NCBI GenBank assembly: GCA_963575745.1
Contig: CAUYUJ010017825.1
Coordinates: forward strand, 144,482-208,481
Direction: 5' to 3'
DNA from: Prorocentrum cordatum
Lineage: Eukaryota > Sar > Dinophyceae > Prorocentrales > Prorocentraceae
Length of the DNA stretch: 64,000 nt
The notes beneath the pieces were generated by a model that saw only the letters and a list, made by a program, of their open reading frames with translations, did no database searches and was not told the DNA's origin. Positions within the stretch are counted from its first letter, which is position 1. Each line of letters starts with the position of its first letter. The position numbers and the translations under genes were made by a program. Below, piece after piece: positions 1 through 10,915 of this stretch.

Positions 1-11
1 TGAGTTCCGAT

Positions 12-200
12 CCCAGACATGCCACGTCCTGACTATTTCAATATCGGCGTCCCCGGAAGTCCCGCCCCTTTCCCCGGGGCCAGTTTTTCATCCCGAGTCA
101 TTTCCTGACGGCCCAGAGGACCGGCGAGGGCCCCCCAGGGGCCGAAAATAGCGAAAAACCTGCCGTCCTGATCTTGTTACGACGCGATCATGCCTGGGTC
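12..200 (+). repeat. Dispersed repeat family A, copy 1
   Basis: Contains GGCGTCCCCGGAAGTCCCG, a CCTTTCCCCGGGGCCAG block, TTCATCCCGAGTC and GACGGCC...GGCGAGGGCCCCC-x-AGGGGCCGAAA. The same blocks recur in order at 14831, 29105, 29720 and 51290. It has no coding capacity that I trust. Confidence 0.65.
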
Positions 201-579
201 CCCCTCCTCGTCCTCTTCTGTCTCCAATAACAGGGGATGCGTCGACCCCTATCCCAGGCTCCGTGAGGTTTTCGAGAGGATCAACAATTTGGGGCCCAAC
301 CCTGGGATATACGAGGGGGGGGCGTCCATCCTCGACAGTGCGTCCGAATAGCCCCCTCGGGATGTATCCCAAGATTCCTCCCCTTTTCTGAGCGACCAAA
401 CTTTTCTGGCGGAAGTCGGGGATTGGGGGAGAGAAATCGCCTGCGATCCAACGTAGCGGGTTCCGACTGTATGTTGTATGGTTCGGTTGCCTGTCGTACG
501 AAGCCGGGGGCCAGTGACAGGCGAGGGCAAGCCGAAGGCCCGCCGTCCGCCGCCATGCCCTAGCTGCTCTCCAGACATG
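201..579. other. No recognisable gene
   Basis: Mixed GC-rich sequence between family A copy 1 and the TCC tract. Frames are open on the minus strand, but nothing is recognisable. Confidence 0.5.
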
Positions 580-1001
580 GTCCTCCTCCTCCTCCTCCTC
601 CTCCTCCTCCTCCTCCTCCTGCTCCTCCTCCTTCTCTTCCTCCTCCTCCTCCTTCTCTTCCTCCTCCTCCTCCTCCTCCTTCTCATCCTCCTCCCTCTCT
701 TCTTCCTCCTCCTCCTCCTCCTCCTCCTCCTCCTCATCCTTCCTCCTCCTCCTTTTCCTCCTTTTCCTCCTCCTCCTTTTTCTCCTTTTTCTCCTTTTCA
801 TCATCTTCTTCCTCCTCCTCCTCATCATCTTCCTCCTCCTGCTCCTGCTCCTGCTCTCCTGCTCCTCCTCCTCCTCCTCTCCTCCTCCTCCTCTCCTCCT
901 CCTCCTTTTCTCCTCCCTTTTCTTCTCCTCATTTTTCTCCTGTTTCTCCTTTTCATCCTCCTCCTCCTCCTCCTCCTCCTCATCATCATCATCATCTTCC
1001 T

Positions 1002-1043
<42 letters not shown>

Positions 1044-1085
1044 CCTCCTCCTGCTCCTCCTCCTCCTCCTCCTCCTCCTCTTCCT
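580..1085. repeat. TCC tract with TGC and TTC variants
   Basis: About 500 bp of CTC CTC with CTCTTC, CATCAT and CTGCTC interruptions. Open frames here (poly-Leu, poly-Glu, poly-Arg) are translations of the repeat. Confidence 0.95.
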
Positions 1086-1182
1086 GGGGACGGGAGCAGC
1101 ACGGAGAGGGCACTCGGTGCCTGTTTCTTTCAACTCGCGGCCCCAGATTTGGGTGTCGCTTAATTGGGGCGTCGAGAACCTG

Positions 1183-1295
1183 GGGGGGAGAAGAAAGGTG
1201 CATTTTTGAAGGGCTCCTGTAGGGATCTTACGGGGCCCCTTTTCTGCAGCCCTCGCTGCCCCATCATTGATCGCCCCCCATTGCGCGACGCCCAA
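1183..1295 (+). repeat. Dispersed repeat family F, copy 1
   Basis: AAAGGTGCATTTTTGAAGGG, GGGCCCCTTTTCTGCAGCCC, TCGCTGCCCC and CGCGACGCCCA occur in the order seen at 52079-52220. Confidence 0.5.
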
Positions 1296-1301
1296 TCAAT
1301 A

Positions 1302-1425
1302 ACATGAGACCCGCCGCTGGCCTCACGACCCTCCCCCAGGATGCACGAGAACATCCAGCACACACGAAGAACAGCAGGGTACCCTCGCCGAAGCGACCTC
1401 GATCTTATACTCCGGTCCGACCGCA
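1302..1425 (+). repeat. Dispersed repeat family D, uninterrupted copy
   Basis: CATGAGACCCGCCGCTGGCC, AGGATGCACGAGAACATCCA and CACACGAAGAACAGCAGGGT then GACCTCGATCTTATACTCCG. It shows the site that carries a 180-bp insertion in the other copy. Confidence 0.7.
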
Positions 1426-1431
1426 ATCAAG

Positions 1432-1545
1432 ACGGAAGTTTCGATTCGAGGTTGGAGGTGTTCGGAAGTTTCCGTCGTTTCTCGGCGGTGTTCCAGCCTC
1501 GGGGATTCTGGGGGTGTCCGGATTGCCCCGAATGGCCGCCTGAGG
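1432..1545 (+). repeat. Dispersed repeat family B, copy 1
   Basis: GGAAGTTTCGATTCGAGGTT, TTTCTCGGCGGTGTTCCAGC and GGTGTCCGGATTGCCCCGAA then TGGCCGCC occur in order, as at 28728, 37690 and 47868. Confidence 0.62.
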
Positions 1546-1685
1546 GCTCAAATCTGATTCGAACGGCAGACATGCAGCGTCTTGAACAAGAGCGTTTTGC
1601 TGTCTTCTGCCTCTGAAGGCCTTCGCCAAGACTCTGAACGTCTAAACCGACTCAGGGCGAAAACCTAACTCTGGGTGAAGGTTCG

Positions 1686-1905
1686 GCGGAGAGGAGGGGA
1701 GAGGAGAGAGGAGGAGGAGGAGGAGGAGGAGGAGGAGGAGGAGGAGGAGGAGAGAAGAAGAGGAGCAGGAGAGGAGGAAGAGGAGGAGCAGGAAGCGGAG
1801 GAGGAGGAGGAGGAGGAGGAGGAGGAGGAGGAGGAGGAGGAGGAGGAGGAGGAGGAGGAGCAGGAGGAGGGAGAAGGGAGTCAGGGAGGAGGAGGCGGAG
1901 GAGCA
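1686..1905. repeat. GGA tract
   Basis: AGGAGG units with rare AAG and GCA. With the TCC tract at 580 it forms a widely spaced inverted pair. Confidence 0.93.
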
Positions 1906-2093
1906 GGGGTCTGGACCTTTACCCCAAGGCCGGCTCTTCATCCTGAGCAGATTTTGATGTCCGGGGGCTAGGCGGGCTCGCGCCCTAGCTGACATCCTAC
2001 CCGCCCATCCCTCCATACTGCGCCGATGACCTGGAGCAGCCAACAAAAAACACCATCGTGTTATCCGCATCAGGCAAGGGACCCTATAGGCAT

Positions 2094-2760
2094 TGGAGGA
2101 GGAGGTGGCGGATGAGCAGGAGGATGAGCAGGAGGAAGAGGATGATGAAGGAGGAGCAGGAGCAGGAGCGGGAGAACTGGAGGAGAAGGATGACCAGGGG
2201 AAGGCGGGGGAGGCGCAAGGAGCGGGGCGATGCTCCCTGGAAGAACTCGGAGCCAGAAAAGTGGCCCGCGAGAGCGCCGTTCTGAACGACGGGAGCAAAG
2301 CGCCGATCCTAAATGAGGCCTCCGCCGCAGCGGGAACACCATTTAAAACACAGAACACATCCCGACTGCACAAGCCAAGAGGGAATGCCATGCCATCCGG
2401 TAAACAAACAATACGCGGAGAGGGTCGGGACACTTCCAGGATGTAGCAGGGGAAGCGAAGAGAGTAGTACTCATAGTGGGTAATGAGCAGAAGGGAGGGA
2501 CGGAGAAATGAGGATAATGGTAAGGACACGTAGAGGACGAGATGAGAGGAAAGAGAGGGAAAAAGGAGAAGGAGGGGAGAGGGCAGAAGAGGAGAGGGAG
2601 GAATGGGAGGAGGAAGAGGATAACGATGATGATGACGATGATGATGATGATGCTGATGCTGATGATGATGAGGAGGAGGAATAATGATGGAATGGGAAGA
2701 GGAGGAATAGGAGGAGCTGGGCGATGATGAGGAGGATTACGATGAGGAGACGAGAGGCAT
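2094..2760. repeat. Purine-rich stretch with imperfect GGA and GAT units
   Basis: Imperfect AGGAG at 2094-2200 and 2541-2600, GATGATGAT at 2622-2670, purine-rich to 2760. The part between 2205 and 2540 has no recognisable feature. Confidence 0.7.
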
Positions 2761-2848
2761 TAGGAGGAGGACTGTATAACTGTATGACCTGAAAGGTACC
2801 TGCTACAATGCTGATATCATAATGCCAGAGAGAGAGAGAGAGGCTCGG

Positions 2849-3725
2849 TAGGAGGAGAAGGAGGAGGAGGAGAAGGAGGAGGAGGAGGAGAAGGAAGGGA
2901 GGGGGAGGAGGAGGAGGAGGAGGAGGGAGGAGGAGGAGGAGGAGGAGGAGGAGGAGGAGGAGGAATTGAGGAGGAAGGAGGAAAGGAGGAGGAGGAGGAG
3001 GAGGAGGAGGAGGAGAAGGAGGAGGAGGAGGAGGAGGAGGAGGAGGAGGAGGAGAGGAGGGGGAAGGAGGAGGAGGAGGAGCAGGAGGAGAGAGAGAGTA
3101 GGAGGAGGAGGAGTAAATGGAGGAATGGAGGATGGAGGAATGGATGAGGGAGAGGAGGAGGAGGAGGAGGAGGAGGAGGAGGAGGGGGAGGAATGAGGTG
3201 GAGAGAGGGGAGGAGTGGAAGGAGGGAGGAGGAGGAATGGAGGGAGGAGGAGGAGGAGGAATGGAGGAGGAGCAGGAGAGAGGAGGAGGAGGAGGAGGAG
3301 GAGGAGAGGAGGAAGGAGGAGGAGGAGGAGGAGGAGGGGAGGAGGGAGGAGAGAGGAGGAGGAGGAGGAGGAGGAGACGAGAGGCAAGATAGGGGAAGAG
3401 GAGTCCGCCGGCGACGCAGCGGAGCAGGGGGGGGCCACAGCGCACGGCAGAGCGCGACGTCCTGCAGGCTGGCGGAGACGGCCTGGCGGGGAGGGGGGGG
3501 CTGGGCGGCCCGAGCGCAGATGGAGCGCGCCGCGCCCGAAGGAAGGAAGGAGAGGAGGAGGAGGAGGAGGAGGAGGAGGGATGGAGGAGGAGGTGGAGGA
3601 GGAGGAGGAGGAGGAGGAGGAAGAGGAGAAGGAGGCGGACTCGGAGACGGAGGGGAGGAGGAGGAGGAGGAGGAGGAGGAGGAGGAGGAGGAGGAGGAGG
3701 AGAAGGAGGAGGAGGAGGAGGAGGC
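2849..3725. repeat. Long GGA tract, broken at 3385-3540
   Basis: GGA units at 2849-3384 and 3541-3725 with a GC-rich 155-bp island between. It borders the 3' end of LINE 1. Confidence 0.93.
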
Positions 3726-3790
3726 TAGACTCGACCCAGAAGGGTCTTGCAAACGAATTCGACCCTCGGGACCACCCAAGCCTCCCAGAT

Positions 3791-4240
3791 TCAGCCCCAG
3801 CCTGGCACGGTCGCGCCAGGGGCAACGCTTGAGAGGTCGAGGGGGTCCTCGGGGCCCGACACACCACGGGCCCTACGGGCCTGGGCCTCGGCCCTGGCCT
3901 CCAGGGCTCTGGACCCCAACCGCTGGGCCTCTGCCAGCCGAAGCCCGAGAGACGACAAGACTTCCAGGACGCTGGGCCTCTTAGGGCCAGCAGCCGTCGG
4001 GCCACCCGTTTGGGCCACCACAGGAGGCTCGGGGGGAAAATGCCCAGACCAAAAAATGATCTCGGACTCGACGGGCGACCGCAAGCTCCCAAAACGCCTG
4101 TTCCCTCTGGGGTGCTTCAAGTGCTTCAACGCGGAATTATTATTCTTGGCACTGGGGACCGGGCCTCCTGGACACTTACCCTGGAGGCCTCGTCCCCGTT
4201 TGTCAGAAACATACCCGGCACGTAATACAAAAGAGGAGGC
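3791..4240 (-). pseudogene. LINE 1 C-terminal zinc finger and tail
   Basis: LLFCITCR (two Cys) occurs just before the stop at 4203. In another frame from about 4220 the sequence continues SDKRGRGLQGKCPGGP, then ALKHLKHPRGN. Together they resemble the C-terminal C-x2-C...C finger of dinoflagellate LINEs, the same layout as in LINE 2 at 39657-39953. The tail is rich in Ala, Arg and Glu and ends with a stop at 3791, about 60 bp from the GGA tract. Confidence 0.55.
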
Positions 4241-6065
4241 AGCCGCTGGTCTGCTGGGCCGCGCGTGCCTTTTCATCCACGAAAATGGGCGCCGCGAGCA
4301 AAGCGTGCCCGCCGACGCGCCAGGGATGAAGTCCAGCGGGCACGACGTCGGGCTCCGACGTCGCGCTCCCCACATCTGTACGGGCGCTGGCCGCGGCCTC
4401 ACCGTCGGCACCCCCCACCTCATCCTCGAACTCATCTGGCCACTGTGGCCACCCGCCGAGGTCGATCAGCCTCAGTGCCACCGCGCCCATGGAGTCGAGC
4501 ATGTTTGTGCGCGACAGCTGCACCTCGTGCGCGGCCGCGAAACGCGCCGCCTGGCGAGCCAGCGCCTGGCAGCCCTCGACCACGTGGATGTCATCGAGGC
4601 TCGCTCTGGCTGTCGCCGCGCGCTGCTTGGCTCGCCTGTCGGCGCGAGCATTGCCGTCCAGCTCGAACTGCGAGACGAGGCCATCAGCGACCGCCTTGGG
4701 GCCCAAGTGGGCCTTGATCTTGACAACCGTCACGTCCTGCAGCTGCTCTGCCTGGCCAGCCCACAGGTGCGCTCGCTGGCAACTGGCGGCGGCCGCCGCC
4801 GTTGGGTTGGCCGCGCAGCGCACCGTGGCCATGCAGTCAATGTAGAGCCTGTAGCGGCCCTCTGCCACCTGCGACGTGAGGACCTTCACAGCGTAGTCCT
4901 CGCCGTCCCTGGCCAGCTGCTCGGGGGCTTCCGCGATCGGAACCGCTCCCCACGCCTCCGCTACCAGCCTGTAGGCCTCGTCAAAGACCACCACGGCCCA
5001 TCCCGCGGTGCACAGGCGCGGGCAGGCCTGGTCGAGGCCCGAGCCGTCCACAAAGACGTGGTGTCCGTGGAGGTGCGGTCCCAGAGTGTACCAGCTCGTC
5101 GTACTCTCGAAGTGGTCCGCTGCTGGTCGAACAGGCCTGTCCATCAACTCCGAAACGTCAGGGGAGAGGCCCCTGGCGAACAAGTCGGCGAAGGGATAGC
5201 CCAGGCTCTCCACTCGATCAGCGGCTCCACGCAGCGGCCCCTCCAAGTAGTCACGCCTCCAGGCCTCATGCGCCTCATAGCGGAAGCGCCTGTGGAAGAG
5301 CGAGCCGTCCTTGAACCCACAGAGCTGGCAATTGGACGGCACCGCGCGCGAGCTGTCAGCCGCTGCGACCCTAGCCTGGCGCCAGCAGGTGTTCTGGATG
5401 AGGCTGCGCAGCGCCCGTTGGTGGTGCTGGTCCCAGACCTCCGATCGATGACTGGCAAGATCAAGGATCGGTTGCCAGAAGGGCGGTATGCTCCAGCCCC
5501 ACATGCTGGGGCCCTGCCTGGCCACCTCCCCCAGCCCGATGGCGACGCGGCAATGCTGTTCCACCAGTCTGCCAAAGAAGGCAGGAGAGTGCCTCCTGAC
5601 GTCGTAGGCGGTCCCCGTGCTGTCATGGACCAGGTAGGGGTCGCCTTGCATGAAGCCCCAGCCGACACGCTCCAAGGTGAGGACCAGAGCGCTGATGGGG
5701 TCCTTGACCTGCCGCCAGGGAAGCCGTTGCTGGGCGAGCGCCAAGCCCCTGGCAAGGCAGGAGCGGGCTGCCGCCTCAGGCAGCAACGAGGCCCAGATCA
5801 CCTCGACGTAGGCCACGAGCGCGGTCCTGGTGACGATGGTCAGCGGGTCCCGCTTCCAGCCACTCGTCTGGGCAAGGCTGGCAAACCCCAAAGCGGCCCC
5901 TCGGGGCAAGCGCCCTCTCGCCTTGACCGCCCCGACTCGCAGCTGGCGCAACCTGCCGCTCGGGACGCCCATGATGGCCGATCCCCAGGTGGCCTTGGCC
6001 GTGGGGCCTGCACGGTAGACCCTCGCACGGTCCAGGCCCGGGCGGAAAAGGCTGGTGAGCTTCCT
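4203..6065 (-). pseudogene. LINE 1 thumb/connection and RNase H domain
   Basis: This stretch is open for about 600 codons downstream of the TGA at 6066. It holds a conserved connection segment, then a Cys pair with spaced His residues (NCQLCGFKDGSLFHRRFRYEAH), then RNase H at about 5070-4600. The four acidic residues expected for type I RNase H are visible: VDGSG, GEDYA, YIDCM and GNARADRR, with the His of VKIKAHLG. This is the longest intact part of LINE 1. In LINEs, RNase H removes the RNA template strand during second-strand synthesis. Confidence 0.85.
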
Positions 6066-7294
6066 TCACTGAGCTCGCGCCTGCTGCTCTCTTGTAGCTG
6101 CTGTCGTGACTCGGCGGTACGGCCCTGAGATCGCGTCTCCGCCGAGGTCCCTGTGCATGTCCACGAAGTCGTCGGGCCCGAGGTCCCAGCCAGGCTGCCG
6201 CATCAGCGCCTGGCGCAGCTCCTTGCTTGTAGCGAGCACCTTGGTCTTGTGCCTGCGCAGCGGGAGGTTGGCCTCTTGCACCTTCTCGCAAGAGGCCTTG
6301 TAGGTGGCTCCCAGCTGCTGGGCCACCATAGAGCGGGGCCCTGTGACGTGGGCCGACACGTCGCCCACCACGTTGAGCAGCCCGGCGATGGGCGCCGCTG
6401 CCGCCGCGGCCCGCAGGGCCGAGAGCAGGGGCAGCTTCGCCAGCGCCGTGGCGCAAGAGCAGCCAGCCACCACCGTGCCGTTGGACGGCCCCGCTGAGGC
6501 AGGAGCTGATGCGCGCCCGACGCGGCGCCAAGTAGGTGACGCAGAGGGCTCTGAGGAGCCCAAGGTCGAACCCCCAGGCCCGCGCCGCCACCTTGAGCTC
6601 GGCGTGGCCGATGTGCTCGTAATACTTTTGCAGGTCCATGTAGATGGATGCGGCCTCCTCATGCACGTGCTTGGCATGGGCCACGAACGCGCTGTGGAGC
6701 CAGGCCGCCTTGTCACATTCTCGCGAGGCCGAGGTCCCCCCAAATGGGGTTTGCTCCGGCGACCTCTCCCAATTTGGCCGTGTAGCCCTGACGCACTCTT
6801 GACCAAATCCTGGCCACCAGCGGCATGAGCCCGATGGGCCGCTGCCCCCCATCGGGCTTCGACAAGAAGACCATGATCACGGTCCACAGCTCGCCGCAGT
6901 AGGGAGCACGCTCCCAGGAGTTGAGCAGACTGGCGAGCCTGGCCAAGATGTCCTCCCCCACCTCCAGCAGCAAGCGCGGGTGGAAATTGTCCCAGCCAAG
7001 GCCCCTGCTCCTGGAGAACTTGCGCGCCGCGAGCTTGATGTCGTCCACTGCGATCGGCGGCAGCACCCGCTCGCCGACGTCCCAAAGGCCTGGGTGCCCC
7101 TGGCCGCTCCGACTGGGATCTGACCAGAGGGGGAGCCAGTCGGCTAGCACCCTCTCCAGAGCAGGCTGGCCCACCAGAGCGCGGCCCACCGTGCCTGCCT
7201 CAAGGACGGGGTTGGGCTCTCCATGGGCTTCTTGATAACCTTGTGGGCCAGCGATCCTCGACGTTCGAAGGCCTGCTCCGAGAAGTGGTCCCAC
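6066..7294 (-). pseudogene. LINE 1 reverse transcriptase, frameshifted, altered active site
   Basis: Three frames must be joined. From 7294 the finger region includes KPDGGQRPIGLMPLVARIW, a conserved RT motif. From about 6800 motif A reads IYMDLQKYYEHI with its Asp. From about 6500 the active-site region reads LLNVVGDVSAHVTGP, where a family member would have two Asp residues. Codon 6363-6365 is GGC (Gly) and 6360-6362 is GAC (Asp), so the first Asp of the pair is gone. RHKTKVLATS follows, as expected for the motif D region. The block ends in an in-frame TGA (6066-6068), and the same frame continues beyond it as the element's 3' half. The copy cannot be active. Confidence 0.82.
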
Positions 7295-7889
7295 TTTAGT
7301 TTGCTGGCCTTTGCATCCTCCTTGGTATGCTTGGCCACCACCTGTTCCATCACAAGTAAAAATGTGTATCCCAAATCAGTCTGGAGGCCGAACTCGCCCC
7401 ATGAATTCGAGAACACCGTGCCATCGAACATCGTGATGGACTGCTCCTGGGACTTGACCTTCAAACGACTGGCTGCCTCAAAAAGCTGCTGCGCTCTCCT
7501 GGCCCTGTAACAGCCGGGCAGGTCGTTGGACCCGGTGGGCCCCAAGTCCCACCTTCTCTTGGACGGGTGGCGCAGCGAAAGCCAGAGGTAGGTGACCTCT
7601 GCTGCTCGTTCAAAACGGTTCTCCTGGATCTTGGCCTCCAGAGGAACTGAGACCGTCCTGAGGCCCTTGGACCTGCCCTTGTAGTACTTTGCCTCGCTAC
7701 TGGGCATCCCATGCAGAGCCTGCAGTGCCCCCTCGGCTTGATCAAAACAGCCCTTGACTGCCCCCTCCAAGCCTGAGCCAGGCGGGGGCCAGGGGAGGGT
7801 GGCCACTAGCAGGTTGCGCTTGGTCCTGGCCTCCTCATCGGCCTCGAACTCCAACTCGAAGCCCTTCGGCGCCCGCTGCGTCTGGATCA

Positions 7890-8580
7890 TGGGCCGCTCC
7901 CAGCAGCCACGTAACACGAGCGACACGACCTGGTGCGGGCCGTTGGGGGTGTCCGCGTGGCACTCGATGGAGTCCACCAGGTCCTCAAGCGCGCGCGAGA
8001 TGACGAAGCAGTCGTACTCTTTATCGCTGCATGTGGCCAACCCAGGGCCAGGACCGCTCCTCCCATGAGCTCAGGCCATCCTGAGGTTGCCAATTCGCTC
8101 GCCTCGATGTTCCAGTCACCACCAATGATGAAAGGCTCGTCCAAGTGCGCGCACCACGCGTGGATGTCTTCCAGCAGCTGCCTGCTGGGCCCCTGGAGCC
8201 CTATCGAGTCCTCAAGGTACACCGAGATCATGGCAATCGTGGTGCCCTCGCCCACTGAGACTCGACGAGCTAAGAAACGATGTGGGGGCCCATCCCAGGG
8301 CTGGAGGTATCTCGCTGTGCCCAGCAGCGTCGAGGAGACGATGGCAACTCCCGACGAGACTGCCGTGGCGGCACCTCCAGTCCTCAGGGCCCCTGAGGCC
8401 GCTAGTCGATGGCCTCCTCGGCTGGCCCAACCATGGGCCTGCTCCACTGCCGTATTAGAAGTGAAGCGCGTCTCCTGGACGAACATCGCGTGCGGTGCCA
8501 TCCCCTTCTTCCTCATCCACTCGTGGACACTGGAGGCCGTGTTCCACGTGTTGCCGTTGTAGGTGCACACTGCAAGCTTG
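7890..8580 (-). pseudogene. LINE 1 APE-type endonuclease domain
   Basis: The minus strand encodes KLAVCTYNGNTWNTASS, then FVQETRF (catalytic Glu), AMISVYLED and FIIGGDWNIE (catalytic Asp and Asn of the GDWN motif). A frameshift in about 8040-8100 separates these from YDCFVISRALEDLVDS and GPHQVVSLVL, the usual end of the domain with its conserved His. This is the exonuclease-endonuclease-phosphatase fold that nicks target DNA for target-primed reverse transcription. The motifs survive but the frame does not. A linker of about 250 residues follows down to about 7150, with no recognisable domain. Confidence 0.8.
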
Positions 8581-8739
8581 CCCTCGACCTGCCCAGGCGC
8601 AGGCGCCAGAGCGCCCTGGTCGGGAAGCAGGCGATTCAGCTGCAGCAACCTCCTTTCGCCCAGCCCAGCGTGGGCCCCGAGGCGCTCCCTCCTTTTAAGC
8701 CTTTGGGCACCGAGCTGGCAGGAGGGGTCTGCGGCTCCC

Positions 8740-9690
8740 AGGCTTGTAGCCGCGGTCGCCGAGCCAGAAGACGCCATCACACCTGTAGTCGCAGAGGCCA
8801 GTGCTGAAGTCGCCTGCGTAGAACTCCCTGTACCTCCATGTCGCTCACGTAGCAGGGCCTCCCCCGCCTGGCCAGAGCCGTGGTCAGCGCTTCCTCCCAC
8901 TGCCACGGGAATCGACCACCCCCCCGTCGGGGGCCGTGGCAGAAGGGCACCTGGAGGGGGAGGCAGCCGTGCGCGCGTCCGCGGCTCCCTCGCTCCAGTT
9001 TGAAACGTGCCAGGACGACCGTTGCTGGGAGAGGCCATGCCAAAACCCGAACTCTTCGTCTCCGCGGTCGGCGAGCCCGAAGACGCAATCAGCCCTGTCG
9101 TCGCGGTGGCCAAACCCGAGGTCGCCTGCCGAGAGCTCCAGGTACCTTTATGCCGCTCATGTGGCGGGGCCTCCCCTGTCTGGTCCGAGCCGTGGTCAGC
9201 GCTTCCTCCCACTGCCACGGGCATCGACCACACCCCCGTCGGGGGCAGTGGCAGCGGGGCACCTGGAGGGGGAGGCAGCAGTCCGCGCGTCCGCGGCTCC
9301 CTCACTCCAGTTTGAAGCGGACCAGGCCGCCCGTTGCAGGGAGAGGCCATGCCCATCGCCGAACGCGCCGCCCCCTCGGTCGCCGAGCCCGAAGACGCCA
9401 TCCAACCAGTAGTCGCAGAGGTCGACCCAGAAGTCGCCTTCCGAGAACTCCAAGTACCTCTGTGTCGCTCACGTGGCGGGGCCCCTCCCGCCTGGTCGGT
9501 GCCATGGACAACGCTTCCTCCCACTGCCACGGGCATCGACCACCCCCCCGTCGGGGGTCGTGGCAGCGGGGCACCCGGAGGGGGAGGCTGCCATCCGCGC
9601 GTCCACGGCTCCCTCACTCCAGTTTGAAGCGGTCCATGCCGACCGCTGCTGGGAGAGGCCATGCCCATCTCCGAACTCGCCGTCCCTAAT
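8740..9690 (-). repeat. Three tandem 312-bp repeats inside the LINE 1 coding region
   Basis: The landmark GGGAGAGGCCATGCC starts at 9027, 9339 and 9651, exactly 312 bases apart. That is 104 codons, so the repeats keep the frame. The frame that continues into the endonuclease is open through all three copies and gives Pro/Gly/Ser-rich repeats. Another open frame gives segments such as DFWVDLCDYWLDGVFGLGD. I cannot decide from sequence alone which frame was translated. Confidence 0.85.
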
Positions 9691-9789
9691 GTCACCCACC
9701 GAGGAGGCGTGGCTGAACTGGTTGGACGTGAGGGCGCGGGAGCGTGACGGTAGGGGGCTGAATCCCCTTCCCCCGCGCCCAATTGTGCC

Positions 9790-10733
9790 TCAGAGCCCAC
9801 GCGGATACCCGCGGGGCTTAGTGCCATCAGCAGCACTAGCAGACCCTGGAGCAGCCTGGCCACCAGCCTTCGGCTCGGCGCGCTGGCGGGCATGCTCTGA
9901 GGCCGAGGCGCCGAGCTTCGCCGCGTTGCGACGGATCTGCTCCGCCGCGGCATCACATGCTGCGGGTGCCGCTGGGGCCGCTGCAGCCGATGGCTTCCGC
10001 TGTTCCCCAGCGGGCCCCCCGCAAGCTGGCGGGGTCGCGGGGGCCGTCGGCGGCCCGGCGGCGGCCGCAGGGGTGGCCTGGCCATCCTCGGTGTCGTCGC
10101 CGAGCTTGCGCTTCTTCTTGATCGCATCCTCGGCCTCCTGCTTGATGCGCCGCAATTGTTCCTGGCACTGCTGCTCAAAGTTCTGCTGGGCCACCCGCAT
10201 GATGTCATGGCCCTCCGCGCAGAGGCGCTTGAGGTTCGCCTGCGCCTCCTCCTCCAACTCGCCAAAGTTCTCGAGGGACTCGGCGTCGAAGTTGAAGGTG
10301 AGCTGCTTGTCCACCTCCAGAATGGGCGCTCCGACTCCCGACGCCTGCGCCCGACGGCGGAGGAGCTGGGCCTCCTCTGCCTGCGCCTCGGCGAGGTGGA
10401 GCGCACAGGTGTCGCGCCAGCTGCGGCAGTCGGCCAGCTGCGCCTTCGCAGCAGCCACGGCGTCGGCGGCGTCGTCGAGCTGGCGCTGGAAGTTGACACG
10501 GCGGCCCGTGGCCGACTGCAGCTGCTGCTCCAAGGCCCTCCCCGTAGCCGCTGGCGAGGGAGGCCTGTACCCCCTCGCTGCAGCCACCGCCTCACGGAGC
10601 TGGCGACGGCGACGGCTGGTGGGAGCTCCAGGCATTGGCCACAGTGCCAACAGGTCGGATTCTTGCGAAAGTTCCATCTGTAGCGGGACCCCGTGCAGAT
10701 GACAAAGCCAGGCTGGGCCTTCTTCGGCGCCAT
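9790..10733 (-). pseudogene. LINE 1 N-terminal region: zinc ribbon and coiled coil (ORF1-like)
   Basis: The start ATG at 10733 gives MAPKKAQPGF followed by Cys13 and the pair C28-W-H-C31, a reduced zinc ribbon like that at the start of LINE 2. A frameshift near 10635 moves the frame to one that runs to about 9790. It encodes an Ala/Gln/Glu-rich helical segment of roughly 200 residues (RQLREAVAAARG, EEAQANLKRLCAEGHDI, QEQLRRIKQEAEDAIKKKRK), predicted by eye to be coiled coil. A low-complexity Pro/Ala tail follows. This is the expected RNA-binding or multimerising part of a LINE protein. A second frameshift near 9800 is needed to rejoin the endonuclease frame. Confidence 0.7.
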
Positions 10734-10895
10734 TGCGAGCTCGAGGGCGCCAAGGCCTGCTCAGTCGCGGGGCGGCGACAGGCAGCAGTCGACGGGGGCG
10801 GACCCGTCGACTGGATCAAACCTGTCGGGCAGAGGCGCCCTGGCACTGGCCGCGGACTAGCGGTATCCACGTGTTCCACCGTGGGAACAAACCAT

Positions 10896-10915
10896 CTTGA
10901 GCCAAAATGGCTAGG
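10896..10915 (-). other. Dinoflagellate spliced-leader relict at the 5' end of LINE 1
   Basis: The minus strand reads CCTAGCCATTTTGGCTCAAG. DinoSL is this sequence with a G after CC (CCGTAG), so one base is missing. It is followed by ATGG and not by a GT donor, so this is not a spliced-leader RNA gene. It is the leader of a trans-spliced transcript copied back into DNA. LINE 1's first likely ATG lies 163 bases downstream (10733). Confidence 0.88.

Larger units (their letters stand above)
3730..10915 (-). mobile_element. LINE 1: degenerate dinoflagellate non-LTR retrotransposon with spliced leader at its 5' end
   Basis: Reading the minus strand from the spliced leader at 10915, the order is: 160-nt leader region, zinc-ribbon start, coiled coil, tandem 104-codon repeats, APE-type endonuclease, reverse transcriptase, RNase H, C-terminal zinc finger. 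This order is that of long dinoflagellate LINEs. The reading frame is broken at least six times and the reverse transcriptase active site is altered, so the copy is dead. On the plus strand a GGA tract lies on each side (3541-3725 and from 10912), so the element sits inside, or is bordered by, one triplet tract. The 3' limit is set by the GGA tract and is approximate. No target-site duplication could be recognised because both edges are repeat. Confidence 0.85.
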
